Shown piece by piece: positions 51,401 to 61,860 of a stretch of 64,000 nt of DNA (positions are counted from its first letter, which is position 1; every line of letters begins with the position of its first letter). The DNA is from Crambe crambe (Eukaryota > Porifera > Demospongiae > Poecilosclerida > Crambeidae): positions 372,001 to 436,000 of the forward strand of contig OZ004591.1 of assembly GCA_963924555.1 (NCBI GenBank), read 5' to 3'. The position numbers and the translations under genes are program-made. Below the pieces are notes generated by a model, which ran no database searches, had not been told where the DNA came from, and saw only the letters and a program-made list of their open reading frames with translations.

Positions 51401-53250
51401 ACAGTTATTATGTGGATTTTTTGTGGTGTGGCATACCATTATTATACCAGTGACATTTTTACCCTTCTAAAGGTTAAAAGCAAAGTGACAGTTAGCTAGC
51501 TATTGTGTGGAGTTCTGAGATGATGTTCACACTATGTTCACATGTGGGGTTGGGGGGTGTTAAGGATAACTACTTCAGTGGTCATGGAGGAAATAAATAT
51601 TTGTGTTGTCTATTCTCTTCTCTCTTTTTGTATGTCCCCAGCTTCTACTGGAGTCGCTGGACCAGGTACAAGTAAGTAATATTGTAGTTAACGAGTTCCC
51701 ATTGAGCCTTCTAATGGTCTATAGTGCCGAAAAATCAAGCCACACCCATCTATGACACACACCCATCTATCTATCTATGATACTATAAGCTAATAATGAA
51801 AAATTTCTGAGGAAGTACATGCTAATTTTTTGCTTGTAAACACTAAAAATTCCCAGAGGGCAAGCCAAAACTTTGATTCAATTATCAATAACCTCAATTG
51901 AGGGCAGGAGTACACACTCTTAGGCTCTTGCATTTCTACACATAGCTACCGTGTAGCTGTCCTGGAGGTAATAACAAGACTACCCAAATTACAGTGGTAT
52001 AGGAAGATGGTTTTCCTTAGGTGGGGGGGGGGGGGAGGTATTTCACATCAACATAACAGGGATTGAAGGCCAATTAGATTCCAGTTATGTACTACTAGCC
52101 TGACTCTTCAGTGAGCTTCTAACTCCTAATTGTGTAACATACCCCAAATACTATTCCTCAAAAATTAAGGATGGCCCTGGCCACCCCTGTTCCTACGCCA
52201 GTGAATTTCGTTTTCTCTCTAGCTATAAGGTATAACACAGCTGATGACTCATATTACATAATGTGATTCCCATACAGCTGAAACAATGCCTACAGCTGTT
52301 AGCACGACAGGTGCAGGACAGGGAGGCTTGGGAGGTGATCCTCACTTCAGCATCATTCTACCGACTGGCCAATTGCTGTGTTTCTCAGTCCAGGGGGAAC
52401 ATAACTTCACATTCAACCTCATGAGCAATGCAATCCTCAACATCAACGCTAGATTCGACCAGGATTCTAAGAGAAAGGAGGTGACATGGATTGGGTCACT
52501 TGGAATTGTGATAAAATCGAGCAAAAGGTCAACAAAAATACGATTTGAAGCATCAACGAAATCTGTCCACCTCAATGACAAAGTAACACTATCAGCCAAG
52601 AACATAGACAAGGTGACAGTTGATGGAATGAAAGTAAAGATCTCAGAAGCATCAAAGAAAAAGAAGCAAATCTTCTCAGATGTGGATGTGGAGTTGGTGC
52701 AAGCTGGTGTGAGGTTCACAGTGAGGTTCACAAGAGGTCATCTGGACATGAGGTGGCAGAAAATAGGATGGCAACTCCTGAAATCCCATGGTATTGTAGG
52801 TATGTAGTAATTATGTATAATCATCCTGTAGGTGATACACAACAGTATAGCATGCTCTTACGTGGGGGTTACTCACTGGATCATTACTTACAGACTAATG
52901 GAGCTTAATGTGGTCAAGTCTGGAATTCAAAAATAAATCATTTGATGAAATTTAAACCTATATATTTAGGTCAGTTTATCAAAAATGGAGTTGAAGTAGA
53001 TGAAACTCGTTTTCTTCTTCACTTGCCTAACATGGACCCAGTGCCGGTGATGCGGAAGCCAGTATGGCACTTTATGGAGAGGGAGACTCCAGAGGATCAG
53101 CTCTGCTGGGTGGCCATGAACCCTGGCTATCAGGGGAAAGGCCTTATTGAAGGGCACTACCTCGACTACCTTGTGGACGACGTCCTTAGCTCTAAGTTCA
53201 AGTTCAAAGAGGGCAAATATAAAAAGTTGATGAAATACTTCCTCAAGTGA
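45493..53250 (+). CDS. Secreted Calx-beta / multi-Ig protein with ITIH_C-like end, 1325 aa, 17 exons
   Basis: Exons: 45493-45556, 45776-45979, 46052-46291, 46356-46496, 46638-46862, 46972-47130, 47188-47406, 47588-47848, 47986-48258, 48313-48585, 48641-48913, 48969-49241, 49297-49569, 51118-51390, 51642-51665, 52278-52799, 52970-53250; 3978 bp, all phase 1. It has a signal peptide (FLVSLLLVYISIQHVSS) and three two-exon Calx-beta domains (IDDEINEAQEG..VDND; IDDQLFESAENF..ADNE; a degenerate third ending IEDND). One Ig domain (NISCG..FQCASG) is followed by five near-identical 91-residue Ig-like exons and a diverged sixth (51118). A 24-bp microexon (STGVAGPG) precedes the ITIH_C domain (GGDPHFSIILPTGQLLCF..HGIVGQF..QLCW..GKGLIEG). 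It shares N- and C-terminal architecture with the upstream gene, so tandem duplication followed by Ig-exon gain is the likely history. The Ig exons after the first lack the canonical cysteine pair. Confidence 0.8.
47986..49569 (+). repeat. Five tandem copies of a 327/328-bp Ig exon + intron
   Basis: Exon copies start at 47986, 48313, 48641, 48969 and 49297, each 273 bp. Copies 2-5 differ by only a few bases: copies 4 and 5 read DTVTW instead of DTITW, and copy 5 has NFDLDF instead of NFGLDF. Copy 1 is more diverged (QLIGNP, NIDGG). The first separating intron is 54 bp and open in frame; the later three are 55 bp. This is a recent exon amplification. Confidence 0.9.
49570..51117 (+). other. 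Large intron of the multi-Ig gene
   Basis: 1.55 kb between the last near-identical Ig exon and the diverged one. It is AT-rich with a C run at about 50816-50828. No additional intact Ig exon, element termini or RNA gene were found. Confidence 0.55.
52278..53250 (+). other. ITIH_C-like domain of the multi-Ig gene
   Basis: Exons 52278-52799 and 52970-53250. A short Thr/Gly lead (TAVSTTGAGQGG) precedes GGDPHFSIILP. The middle of the domain is Lys-rich (SEASKKKKQIFSD). The intron falls in front of GQF as in the paralogue. The final residues (KEGKYKKLMKYFLK) are longer and more basic than in the neighbour. Confidence 0.75.
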
Positions 53251-54150
53251 ATGATCAAGAGAGATGATATTCTGTAGCAATAAGTAGTCAACTAACCATG
53301 GTAACCATGGTAGCCATAATAGTAGAAAAGAATAATTATAGCATCATTATTTTAATGCATTTTTAAGAAAGATAATAGCAAAGATGCATGTGAGATCCAA
53401 TTAACTATTGAGTGGACATTTGTTAGTTAACACTTAGCTAACAGCTTGAAAAACTTCCTGGAGCGACACTGTTTAATACCATGTTGAAATGTTGTAAAAT
53501 GCATAATTACAGCACAAAAATATCCTGCATAGCTAAAGCAGTGCAGAGGAAGATATCCCGAAAGGAACAACACTTGAGAGGTACTTACACCTTTGATGTT
53601 CCTTCTGAATGTCATTTGATCAGAAGTCCTAAAACACCTATCACTGCATAAAGCAGTGCAGAGAAGATATCCCAAAAATGCATAGAACATTCGTATAATA
53701 ATGAGAGGTAGCCAAAGGTCACTATAATTAATAATAGACACCTATCTGATTGAATCAGATTGGTTATCTGAAATCACCATTTAAGAAAGACTAATGAGTC
53801 CACAAATGGTCTGAGCCTCTTACAATCAGTCAAGCTTAGCTTATGACCCTGTCCCAAAAATGAAATCCTACTACTGTGTGTAATAGCTACCACGAGGTAT
53901 TCCCCATTGTGGTAAAAATGCATGACGCCGAAGGAAGTTCATGTAGCTAAGTGTGAAGGAATTTTAGTGAGATTCATAGATAAAGGAAGGTAGTTGACGT
54001 CACTGAATTGACGTACATTAGCTATATCGCGCGAGCTAGTTTCGACATAGATAATGATTCCGCCCACAAAATAGTAGTACAAAAGGTAGGTACTATTCAA
54101 CTTAGCTAAAGCCTTCTAGCTATAATATTAGTAGTCAGACTGCACTGAAG
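53251..54150. other. Intergenic gap before the Calx-beta membrane gene
   Basis: 900 bp without a convincing exon. A short near-duplicate, aaagcagtgcagag followed by agatatccc, occurs at about 53537 and again at about 53650. No inverted-repeat element was recognised. Confidence 0.5.
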
Positions 54151-57100
54151 ATGGTTGGCCTTCGCAGCGGCTTAGTGCCTCTATTACTTTTGCTGTCAGC
54201 AACAAAGAGCATTGCAGGTACAGTACTTAGCTAGCTAATGATAGCTCATGACAGCTACTCCAAACATTAATGTTGTGTGCGACTTTACAGTTGTACAATT
54301 CAGCACTCCACGGTTATCCATCCATGAAGTAAGCGGACCGCTACAGCTGCAGCTGCAGAGAACAGAGAGCACAGCGGCTACCATCACTGTCAGAATGATG
54401 ACACTGGATCAGTTCACTAGTCGAACTACCAGTGTTCCTGGTTCCTGTCAAAATACCCTTGCTGACATTGGTATAACAAACCCAAGCAGCGTGGATCCTG
54501 CAGAAAGTAAGTACTAGATATCTGGCTTAAGTCATTATTGCATGCATTCTTGGAATTCATTTTACAGCTTCTGACTTTGGTGGACCAGAAACTGTGGAGG
54601 TGCAGTTTGCTGCTGGAGAAATGACCCAATCACTGGATATAACTGCTTTCAATGACAGAATTGCAGAGCGAGAGGAAGTTTTCTTTGCAGTGATTGATAC
54701 TAATGCTGGTGAAAACTGCACTGCTCTTATCAGAATCATGGACAATGATGGTACACCTTCTTAATTGATCTCTTTATATAAGACAACCCAATGCATGATA
54801 AGACTGGGACATATGGCCATGCTATTTAGCTCGAAATAATTAGCTACTGGCCTCTACTACTGCTTGGAGTGGTCTCTCATCTTTTCCCAAGCGTTACTAC
54901 AAAAAAATTGAAGGGTGCTGGATGGCTGATTGAACTTGTTATTCATGTATTAGCTAGTACTTCTTTTTTTTTCTTTTTTCTTTTTTTTTCTTTTTCTTCT
55001 TCTTTTTCTTCTTCTTCTTTTTTTAATAGCTGTGACCGTTGGCTTCAATGCATCAGATGCCACACTCACTGTGAGTCCTGTTGACTTTAATTACACAAGG
55101 CTCGCAATCTTAAAGACTGGTTCAAATGAAGTCGACTTCTCAGTTGGAATTGAAGTGCGATCTCCTGCAGTATCAGGTACAGTTGCACACCCTTGGACTG
55201 TAACGTCAGCCAAACTTGAATATGTACTCATACAGGTGATGATATCTTGCTTCCAATCACTTCTTTTACATTTTCAAGTGATGATGATAGTATTCTCTTT
55301 CCCATCACTATCATTGACAGAGATAATAACACTGAGCCAACAGAGAACTTTGTCCTCTGTGTATTGGAAAAATCTCCTCCAATTACTGTCAATATTGGAG
55401 GAGATGGACAGCCTGAATGTTTTACACTGACTCTGGTGGATGATGATGGTAAGTAGAGAAGGCAGTTGGAGGTGGAAGAGCATCCACAATTCTGCATCCA
55501 CATAAATGTCACTTCATATTTTTTCTCAGATCTTCATATTGGACTCACTCGTGGTTTAAGGAACGTGAAGCATATTGAAGTCACTGAAGGGGCAACCCAA
55601 GAGGTCTGCCTTGGGTTTCTCAATGGCACATATGTGTCAAGCGACTTTATCGAGCTGAACGTTTCTGTATCAGAGACTGAAGCAGGAACATTAGGTAGTA
55701 GTATTCTCAATATATACCTTTAAATTTTAAAGGAGTATATTTTATTCCATTCCATAGGTAGTGGTCGACGACTGGAAGTGCTACCTGGTGTTAGAATCTT
55801 GGGAAATCCTATAAATATCATCAATATTGGCAACATGAATACGACACTACAATATGGCAGAAGTATAACAGAGATCTGCTTCACTGTACGAGCAAATGAA
55901 AACACAGTAATAGATGGTTCCGCATTCTTCCCTCTGAACGTGGTACTAGTGGGGACGAGTGTTAGACTACGAATACCAATTATCCTTGAAACTGCCAACC
56001 AGACATTCGTAGCAGTGGATAATGATGGTAAGTCCCTGGTGGTAAGTCCCTGATGATAATTATGTCCATGCTTACAATGATGGAATTCAACCTGTGTGAT
56101 GATTAAATTTTTATGTTGTGGATAATAATCTACCCTATGGGAATCATAATGGTTTCACCCAGCTAGACTTACTTTATCCATGTCTGGATGAATGGTACAG
56201 TGGATTGCGTAACATGAAATTCAGAACACCAAACCAAAATTTACATAGCCTCCTTTCAAAGCTATGTAAATTTTGATTTGGTTTTTCTGAATTTCATGTT
56301 GCAAGATCACTGCAGTCCACTGTATATAGTTACTTGGAATTGTGATGAGGTGTAAAACCTGGTACAGCTGGAATGTGTTATAAGTAGACAGAACCCATCT
56401 AAAGTGTTTATGAAGCACTAAGAGAGTTGCCATGACAGCATTGACACCATGGAGGCACTACTCATTAGGTGATAAGGAGCTATACCACATGTCAAGTGCC
56501 CATAAGGAGCTATTGTCAAGTGCCCAAGGCCCAGTAATTACACCACATATCAATGTGCCAAAGGCCCATTTCTTAAAAGAAGGAAGCAGCCATAGGGAGA
56601 CCTTTGCCCAGTTCCTGGAATCACAGCTGCATTCTGACAGCAAAAACTTTAATATCCACCACACTAAAAATGCAAAACCTTCTAGAGTAAGTTATGGAGA
56701 CATTGTTGGCAGCCTCCTGCCTAACTTCTAGACTAGGATCCATTTCCCACAAGAAGTACTTGGTGACTGACCATGAAATGAATCATCTGGATTTTTGCTC
56801 CATTTTAGCTGTGAGCAGAATAATTACCAAAGAAGCATCCCTAGATTAGCCCCTGGTTTGTTCCTATAAATGTAAGAAGCATCCCTAGATTAGCCCCTGG
56901 TTTGTTCCTATAAATGTAAGAAGCATCCCTAGATTAGCCCCTGGTTTGTTCCTATAAATGTAAGCACCTTGCTCCTATGTAATCTGTTACTTTTGATGGT
57001 TCTGAATTCTGGGAATATTAGGGAGAGTGACCAATAATAGCAGGAAAGGGCTTCACTTTTACGTAAACAAAAATTTTTTTTTAAGTTCCAAGGGAAAAAA

Positions 57101-60100
57101 ATTATGCTTTCAATTAATGATTTTGTTATTCTTGTTACAGCTGCCATGTTTTCTCTTATTGTTTTTGTTATTGTTTTTGTTATTGTTTGTTTGTTATTGT
57201 TTTTGTTATTGTTCTCTTATTGATTTTGTTATTCTTGTTACAGCTGCCATGTTTTCTCTTATGCCGGAGAGTGAAATGAGATTGAATCTTAGGGAAGGTG
57301 GGGCTCCAAATCCAAGTTTATTCACCGTCACCAAGGCTGGAGCTGTCAGCAATGTCAGTTTTACACTATCATTTGGAACACAACCAAGTCAGGAGGGGTC
57401 AGGTATGTCGTCAAATCTAAAGCCTTACTGATTTCAATGTTTAGTCATAATGATTAATGTTTACTCCCACAGACTTTACCTTCACTTCCTTTGAGTTCGG
57501 TCCAAGCATAGTATCACAGAGCTACTCCATCATTCTCATTGACGACAGGATACCAGAGCCAGCTAAAAACTATGACATAGTGCTGGTTAATGTCACGAGT
57601 GCCAGGGAAGGTGTGTTGCCTCCAGTGATCCAACCTGGCAGTGCTCGAGTGAGAATATACGATAATGATTGTAAGTCAAAATTCCACTGCTACAGGCGTT
57701 TGCAGAATCTTTGCAGCAACAGATGAAGGACTTAGGCATGTCTTAATAGATACAAGCTGGACAAAACAATGCTGGACAAGTTTCATGTTGCAAAGATTCT
57801 TCATCCAGTCATTCCACTATCCTATCTAAACCGAGATGTACAACAACTATATTATGGTCATGGCATCCACTGTCCTTTTACACACAGGGCCCTAGGCTAC
57901 GGTATTTCCTGCACCATGTATCCTGAATACATGACCATCCATGGCATGGTTTGCTCAAATTGGACATAACTATGTTAAATGTGTAAAGAGTTAGCTGAGG
58001 GTCGATTAACAGTATGTTTATTCTCCCCCCAACAGTTGCTGTGGGCTTTGATCGGTCGGAAGTCAGCATCAGTAAAGGCACCTATTTCTCACTCCAGTTT
58101 GGAATCCTCCAACCTTCAGGGAGTGATGTGGACCCACAGGCTTCTCTCCCTTTCACGCTAGAAATCAGGAGAGAAGATGAGCCACAAGGTATGACAGCAT
58201 GCATTTTCTTTTTTACATTCTCTTGTCATGGATGAGCTTGCTTCATACCTCAGTTGTCAAGATACTGCCACACATTGACAATGTGATTTGTAGAGCAAGG
58301 GTGTAGGATAAGAGGTAGCTTTGAATTCATTATTTACATCACTGTAACTAGGTGGGAAAGTGGATTGTTTTATCATATACCTTAATTTTCTATTTGTAGG
58401 TGAAATAACACTGAATGTGAGTAGGACAAGTGCAACATTAGACTCTGAAATGCAGCAAGTATCTCTGCAATTGGGCACTCCTGCAACGGAGGATTGCATC
58501 CAAGGAGTGAGATACAGGATTTCCTACACTTATAATGGCCCGACTTCTTATAGTGTCATTTCTACTGTGAATGGTTCAGTCGTTATCACAGTGGATGATA
58601 TTGGTGAGAGAACACACTTGGGAATAATACATTTTTTGTGGTTACTTGTCAGTTAGGTGGTTGATCTAGCCACTAATTGGCTGAAGCCACAAAAATTTAA
58701 CTTAATGTTTAGTCTGGCCCTTGTACCGTAGTCCCTAAGGGTCTGGCATAACAGACCCTTGCACTGTAGTTCCCTAAGGGTCTGGCATAACAGACTATGC
58801 CAGACCCACAGACCCTTGCACTGTAGTTCCCTAAGGGTCTGGCATAACAGACTATGCCAGACCCACAGGCCCTTGCACTGTAGTTCCCTAAGGGTCTGGC
58901 ATAACAGACTATGCCAGACCCACAGACCCTTGCACTGTAGTTCCCTAAGGGTCTGGCATAACAGACTATGCCAGACCCACAGGCCCTTGCACTGTAGTTC
59001 CCTAAGGGTCTGGCATAACAGACTATGCCAGACCCACAGGCCCTTGCACTGTAGTTCCCTAAGGGTCTGGCATAACAGACTATGCCAGACCCACAGACCC
59101 TTGCACTGTAGTTCCCTAAGGGTCTGGCATAACAGACTATGCCAGACCCACAGACCCTTGCACTGTAGTTCCCTAAGGGTCTGGACACAGACTTGTGTAT
59201 TATAGCATGTAAGAGATCTGGGAATGTAACACTTGTGTAACATTACATAATTTTTATAGTAGTTTGCAGAATGGTTGTCATGCATAAGTCAGAGATAGGC
59301 AGTAGCCTCGTCCCAGAGAGTGCACTAGTACTCTCTAAGTAGGGATGGCAGGTCAAGGGTCATAAGACCGTATAAATTCTTTCTCTTCACTCTATAAGTT
59401 CTCAGAAGGCTACAGTGAATTATTACATCTACGCAGAAGAGAGAAGAATGTTCAAAATCTAAATTCATTCGGTTGTTTACTGGCTATAGTCATCAAAATT
59501 CTTTCTTTGTCATTTTGAAGCCGCACAGGGGTGGGGCCATGTAGAAGTGCTATTTAGTTCAGCTAGCTAGCTAAGCTAACTCTTCAGTTTAATCGTTTAT
59601 AGCTAGACTGTTTGTTCTGGTGTTTCAGTCACTCCTCAGTACAGATTCTCATCCTACTTGGCCAATACTTAGCTGCTCACTTCACCATACCAGTGCCTCC
59701 AAAGATCCTGTCTTTCGTGCTAGCTTGGTAAAGCTATCTAGCTAACAAACCACAACTGCAATTCACAAGGTTGCACATAATTAGTGCCAATTTGCACCTG
59801 ATTGGTCATGTGCTAGTAAAGTGAATAATGGTAAAGGGTCAGCTACGCCAAACATGACTGCCTTATCTAATATTGACATTTGTCCATTGTGCATCAAATC
59901 AGCCTATTATTAGCTGTAAGTAAGTAGGTAGAGTATGAGCTAAAATTTCTTCTGTACAGATAATTGTATTACAACTGCTCCTGGTGGAACTATGGATCCA
60001 ACAACTGCTCCTGGTGGAACTATGGATCCAACAACTGCTCCTGGTGGAACTATGGATCCAAATATCGGTATGTTTTGGGCTGCTTTTAGTGGTGGGATCT

Positions 60101-61149
60101 TGGTGATTTTCTTCGATTTTTACAAAATTTTATCCCATAAAAATTTTATGCTACATAATATTTTCTATTCAGGAAATAATTATAAATCCTACAAGAAACC
60201 AATAACTATGGTATCTCATGGTATCTTTCTGTTTCCTTGATGCTCTAGGTGCAGGTAAGGTGTCAGTGTGTGTGCCATGCATAGTGGTACCCATCGTGGT
60301 GTTCCTCTTCTTGGTCCTCCTCATCCTCCTCATCCTCCTCATCTGTTGCTGCTGCAAGAGATGCTGGCACACTTATGACCCACAACAAAGAGGTCAGTCT
60401 CACCGTGCATGGCCGGAGGCACTGGTACGGCCATGGTGGATGTACCACCATTCAGAGTTTTTTTGTTTGTTTGTTTTGTGTGTGTGTGTGCAATTTGAAT
60501 AATAACAATGACTTATAAGTTATTGCATGGCATTGCCTAGATCATACCAGACTGAAATCAAATCAATAATATTAAATTTTACTGGAGGGCTCCCCCCCAG
60601 ATGGTAGCTATGCATGGCCGTACCCCGTACCACTACAAATGAGCTGGCTCTGGCTCTGCCATGTAACCTGGTAGTCTCACGTAGCCGACCCTTACCAACC
60701 GCAAGGGAAGGAAAGGGTCTGGGAACATGCAATACTAGTACTTGTTCATGCCACCCCAAGAAATACTGGCGGTTAATAATCAATTCCATAATAACGTCAT
60801 GAAGCATAGGAAGATGACGTCATTTGCGCCTCGATTGATCAAATGTGGGGGATGTCATCTTACATCAGCTCGCACAAAAATAATTGAACAAGTACCAGTA
60901 CTGCATGTTCCCAGACCCTTTCCTTCCCTCGTGGTTGGTAAGGGTCAGTTATGTGAGACTGGGGGGGGGGGGGGGGGGGGGGGCTCACATTGGTGGCCCA
61001 AAAGTCATGTGTCCCAGGCATTTTGGCCCAACTGTAATTGGTAAAGGGTTGAAACAAACTAGTTTTATATTTTTATGACTTTTCCCCCTTGTATTACAGA
61101 AAAGAAGTATGGAGATAATAGACAGTATTATGAGGAAGTTTCTCTCTGA
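54151..61149 (+). CDS. Calx-beta-type single-pass membrane protein with Tyr-rich tail, 758 aa, 14 exons
   Basis: Exons: 54151-54217, 54291-54506, 54568-54750, 55030-55176, 55236-55448, 55530-55694, 55758-56027, 57244-57402, 57473-57670, 58036-58188, 58400-58603, 59960-60067, 60249-60392, 61100-61149; 2277 bp, all phase 1. It has a signal peptide (GLVPLLLLLSATKSIAG). About five two-exon Calx-beta or Calx-beta-like domains follow, with acidic ends such as NDRIAEREEVF..MDND, IDRDNNTEPTENF..VDDD and IDDRIPEPAKNY..YDND; the third and last are weaker. Exon 12 is three copies of a 10-residue TAPGGTMDPT linker. Exon 13 encodes the membrane span (VVPIVVFLFLVLLILLILLI) and a CCCCKRC cluster, a plausible palmitoylation site. 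The last exon ends QYYEEVSL, resembling an SH2-binding pYEEI-type site, with a possible class II PDZ end. Unlike its neighbours it has no ITIH_C domain, so it may be the membrane partner of the same family. Confidence 0.78.
54964..55025 (+). repeat. Long polypyrimidine (T/C) tract before exon 4
   Basis: About 60 bases of T and C only, immediately upstream of the AG acceptor at 55028-55029 of the Calx-beta membrane gene. It probably doubles as an expanded splice polypyrimidine tract. Confidence 0.8.
56196..56324. mobile_element. 129-bp palindromic element, tacagtgga ends
   Basis: tacagtggattgc at the left pairs with gcagtccactgta at the right (one mismatch), and acatgaaattcag, ccaaatcaaaattta-type and acatagc segments pair further in. 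TA at both tips is consistent with a Tc1/mariner-type TA target. No coding capacity. Confidence 0.6.
56832..56963. repeat. Three tandem 44-bp copies
   Basis: gaagcatccctagattagcc starts at 56832, 56876 and 56920. The copies are essentially identical. Intronic. Confidence 0.85.
58604..59959 (+). other. Intron 11 of the Calx-beta membrane gene, carrying a minisatellite
   Basis: 1.36 kb. It contains the 57-bp hairpin minisatellite; the rest is unique AT-rich sequence with no coding signal. Confidence 0.6.
58741..59185. repeat. 57-bp minisatellite, eight copies, each with a perfect hairpin
   Basis: The word cttgcactgtag starts at 58758 and then every 57 bp up to 59157. Each unit contains gggtctggcata..tatgccagaccc, a perfect 12-bp stem with a 6-nt loop, plus ccctaagggt. 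Because 57 is a multiple of three, long repetitive frames are open on both strands; these are not treated as genes. Confidence 0.9.
60672..60960. mobile_element. MITE-like element with 75-bp inverted ends
   Basis: The left end (60672-60747: tagtctcacgtagccgaccc, then aaagggtctgggaacatgc) and right end (60886-60960: gcatgttcccagaccctttc, ending tgtgagact) are inverted copies. It is related to the element at 32272-32613 by the agaccctt/gtagcc words. It lies in the last intron of the Calx-beta membrane gene. Confidence 0.7.
60961..60983. repeat. 23-bp G run abutting the element
   Basis: A pure G homopolymer directly following the right terminal repeat of the adjacent MITE-like element, in the last intron of the membrane gene. 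It has G-quadruplex potential and is a likely sequencing weak spot. Confidence 0.9.
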
Positions 61150-61860
61150 ACTCACACAACTTTGCACCTGCACAATTTCTAGGATTCCAGCTTTTTCATT
61201 TCCTCTTTTATCCTTTTTATGATAGACTTCCAACATAATTTAATAATTTAAGCCCAGCGCATACTTTTCTGAAGCCCAGCAAGGGGCAAAGATGCAGCAT
61301 GACATCATGGAGGGTGGGAAAACCCAATAGCTACATGTATAAGTTTACTGTTGATTTGACAACATGAGATATACTTCACTTGTTCAAATTGGATGAGGGA
61401 GGGAGGCTAGGACGATGTGCAATATTTGAAGCAAGTGAGCTTTTAGACTTCAACTTGTTCCTTAAAATTTTGCTGTTGGAGGTTCCAACCCAACAGCTAC
61501 ATACTAAGGTGTAATGAACTGTAGAAATCAATCAAGCTTGCTTAGCTGATATAATTATAAATAAACGAGTATGCGGTGGCCAAATGAATATTCAGGTCAT
61601 GCCCATGGCCATGGGGAGACAAGATGTGCCTTATATGCCGAGGTTCCAGAGTCAAAGCCGTCTCCCATAGCTAGATGCTCTCCATGCTCACTTAAGCGCT
61701 TATTTTTTCTCACACTTCCTCGACCTCATGCTCAACAGCCTTTCCTGAATATGTCATGTGAGTTGGAAGCGGAGAATTTGGTACCAGCTACCTGCTTGGG
61801 CATTGGCAGTGATTTCTACTTCTCTTTCAGACATCAAGGAAGAGCTTGTCCGAATGGACC

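Larger units (their letters stand above)
56028..57243 (+). other. Intron 7 of the Calx-beta membrane gene with repeats
   Basis: 1.2 kb. It contains a hairpin element (56196-56324), an uncharacterised 99-codon frame (56432-56731, no recognised domain), a 44-bp triplication (56832-56963) and a duplicated pseudo-acceptor at 57121-57160. Confidence 0.6.

Noticed and set aside
56432-56731. 99-codon plus-strand frame in intron 7 of the membrane gene
   Set aside because: No signal peptide, domain, splice context or homology I can recognise; probably chance or an element remnant.
57141-57243. Extra exon starting at the first ttacag/ctgccatg
   Set aside because: It is a duplicate of the true acceptor context running into low-complexity TTGTTA sequence; the downstream copy gives the Calx-beta coding exon.
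58741-59185. CRISPR-like array
   Set aside because: The whole 57-bp unit is repeated with no unique spacers, and the context is a eukaryotic intron.
58653-59285. Long repetitive frames on both strands (up to 210 codons)
   Set aside because: Produced by the 57-bp minisatellite, whose period is a multiple of three; it lies inside an intron and encodes no known domain.
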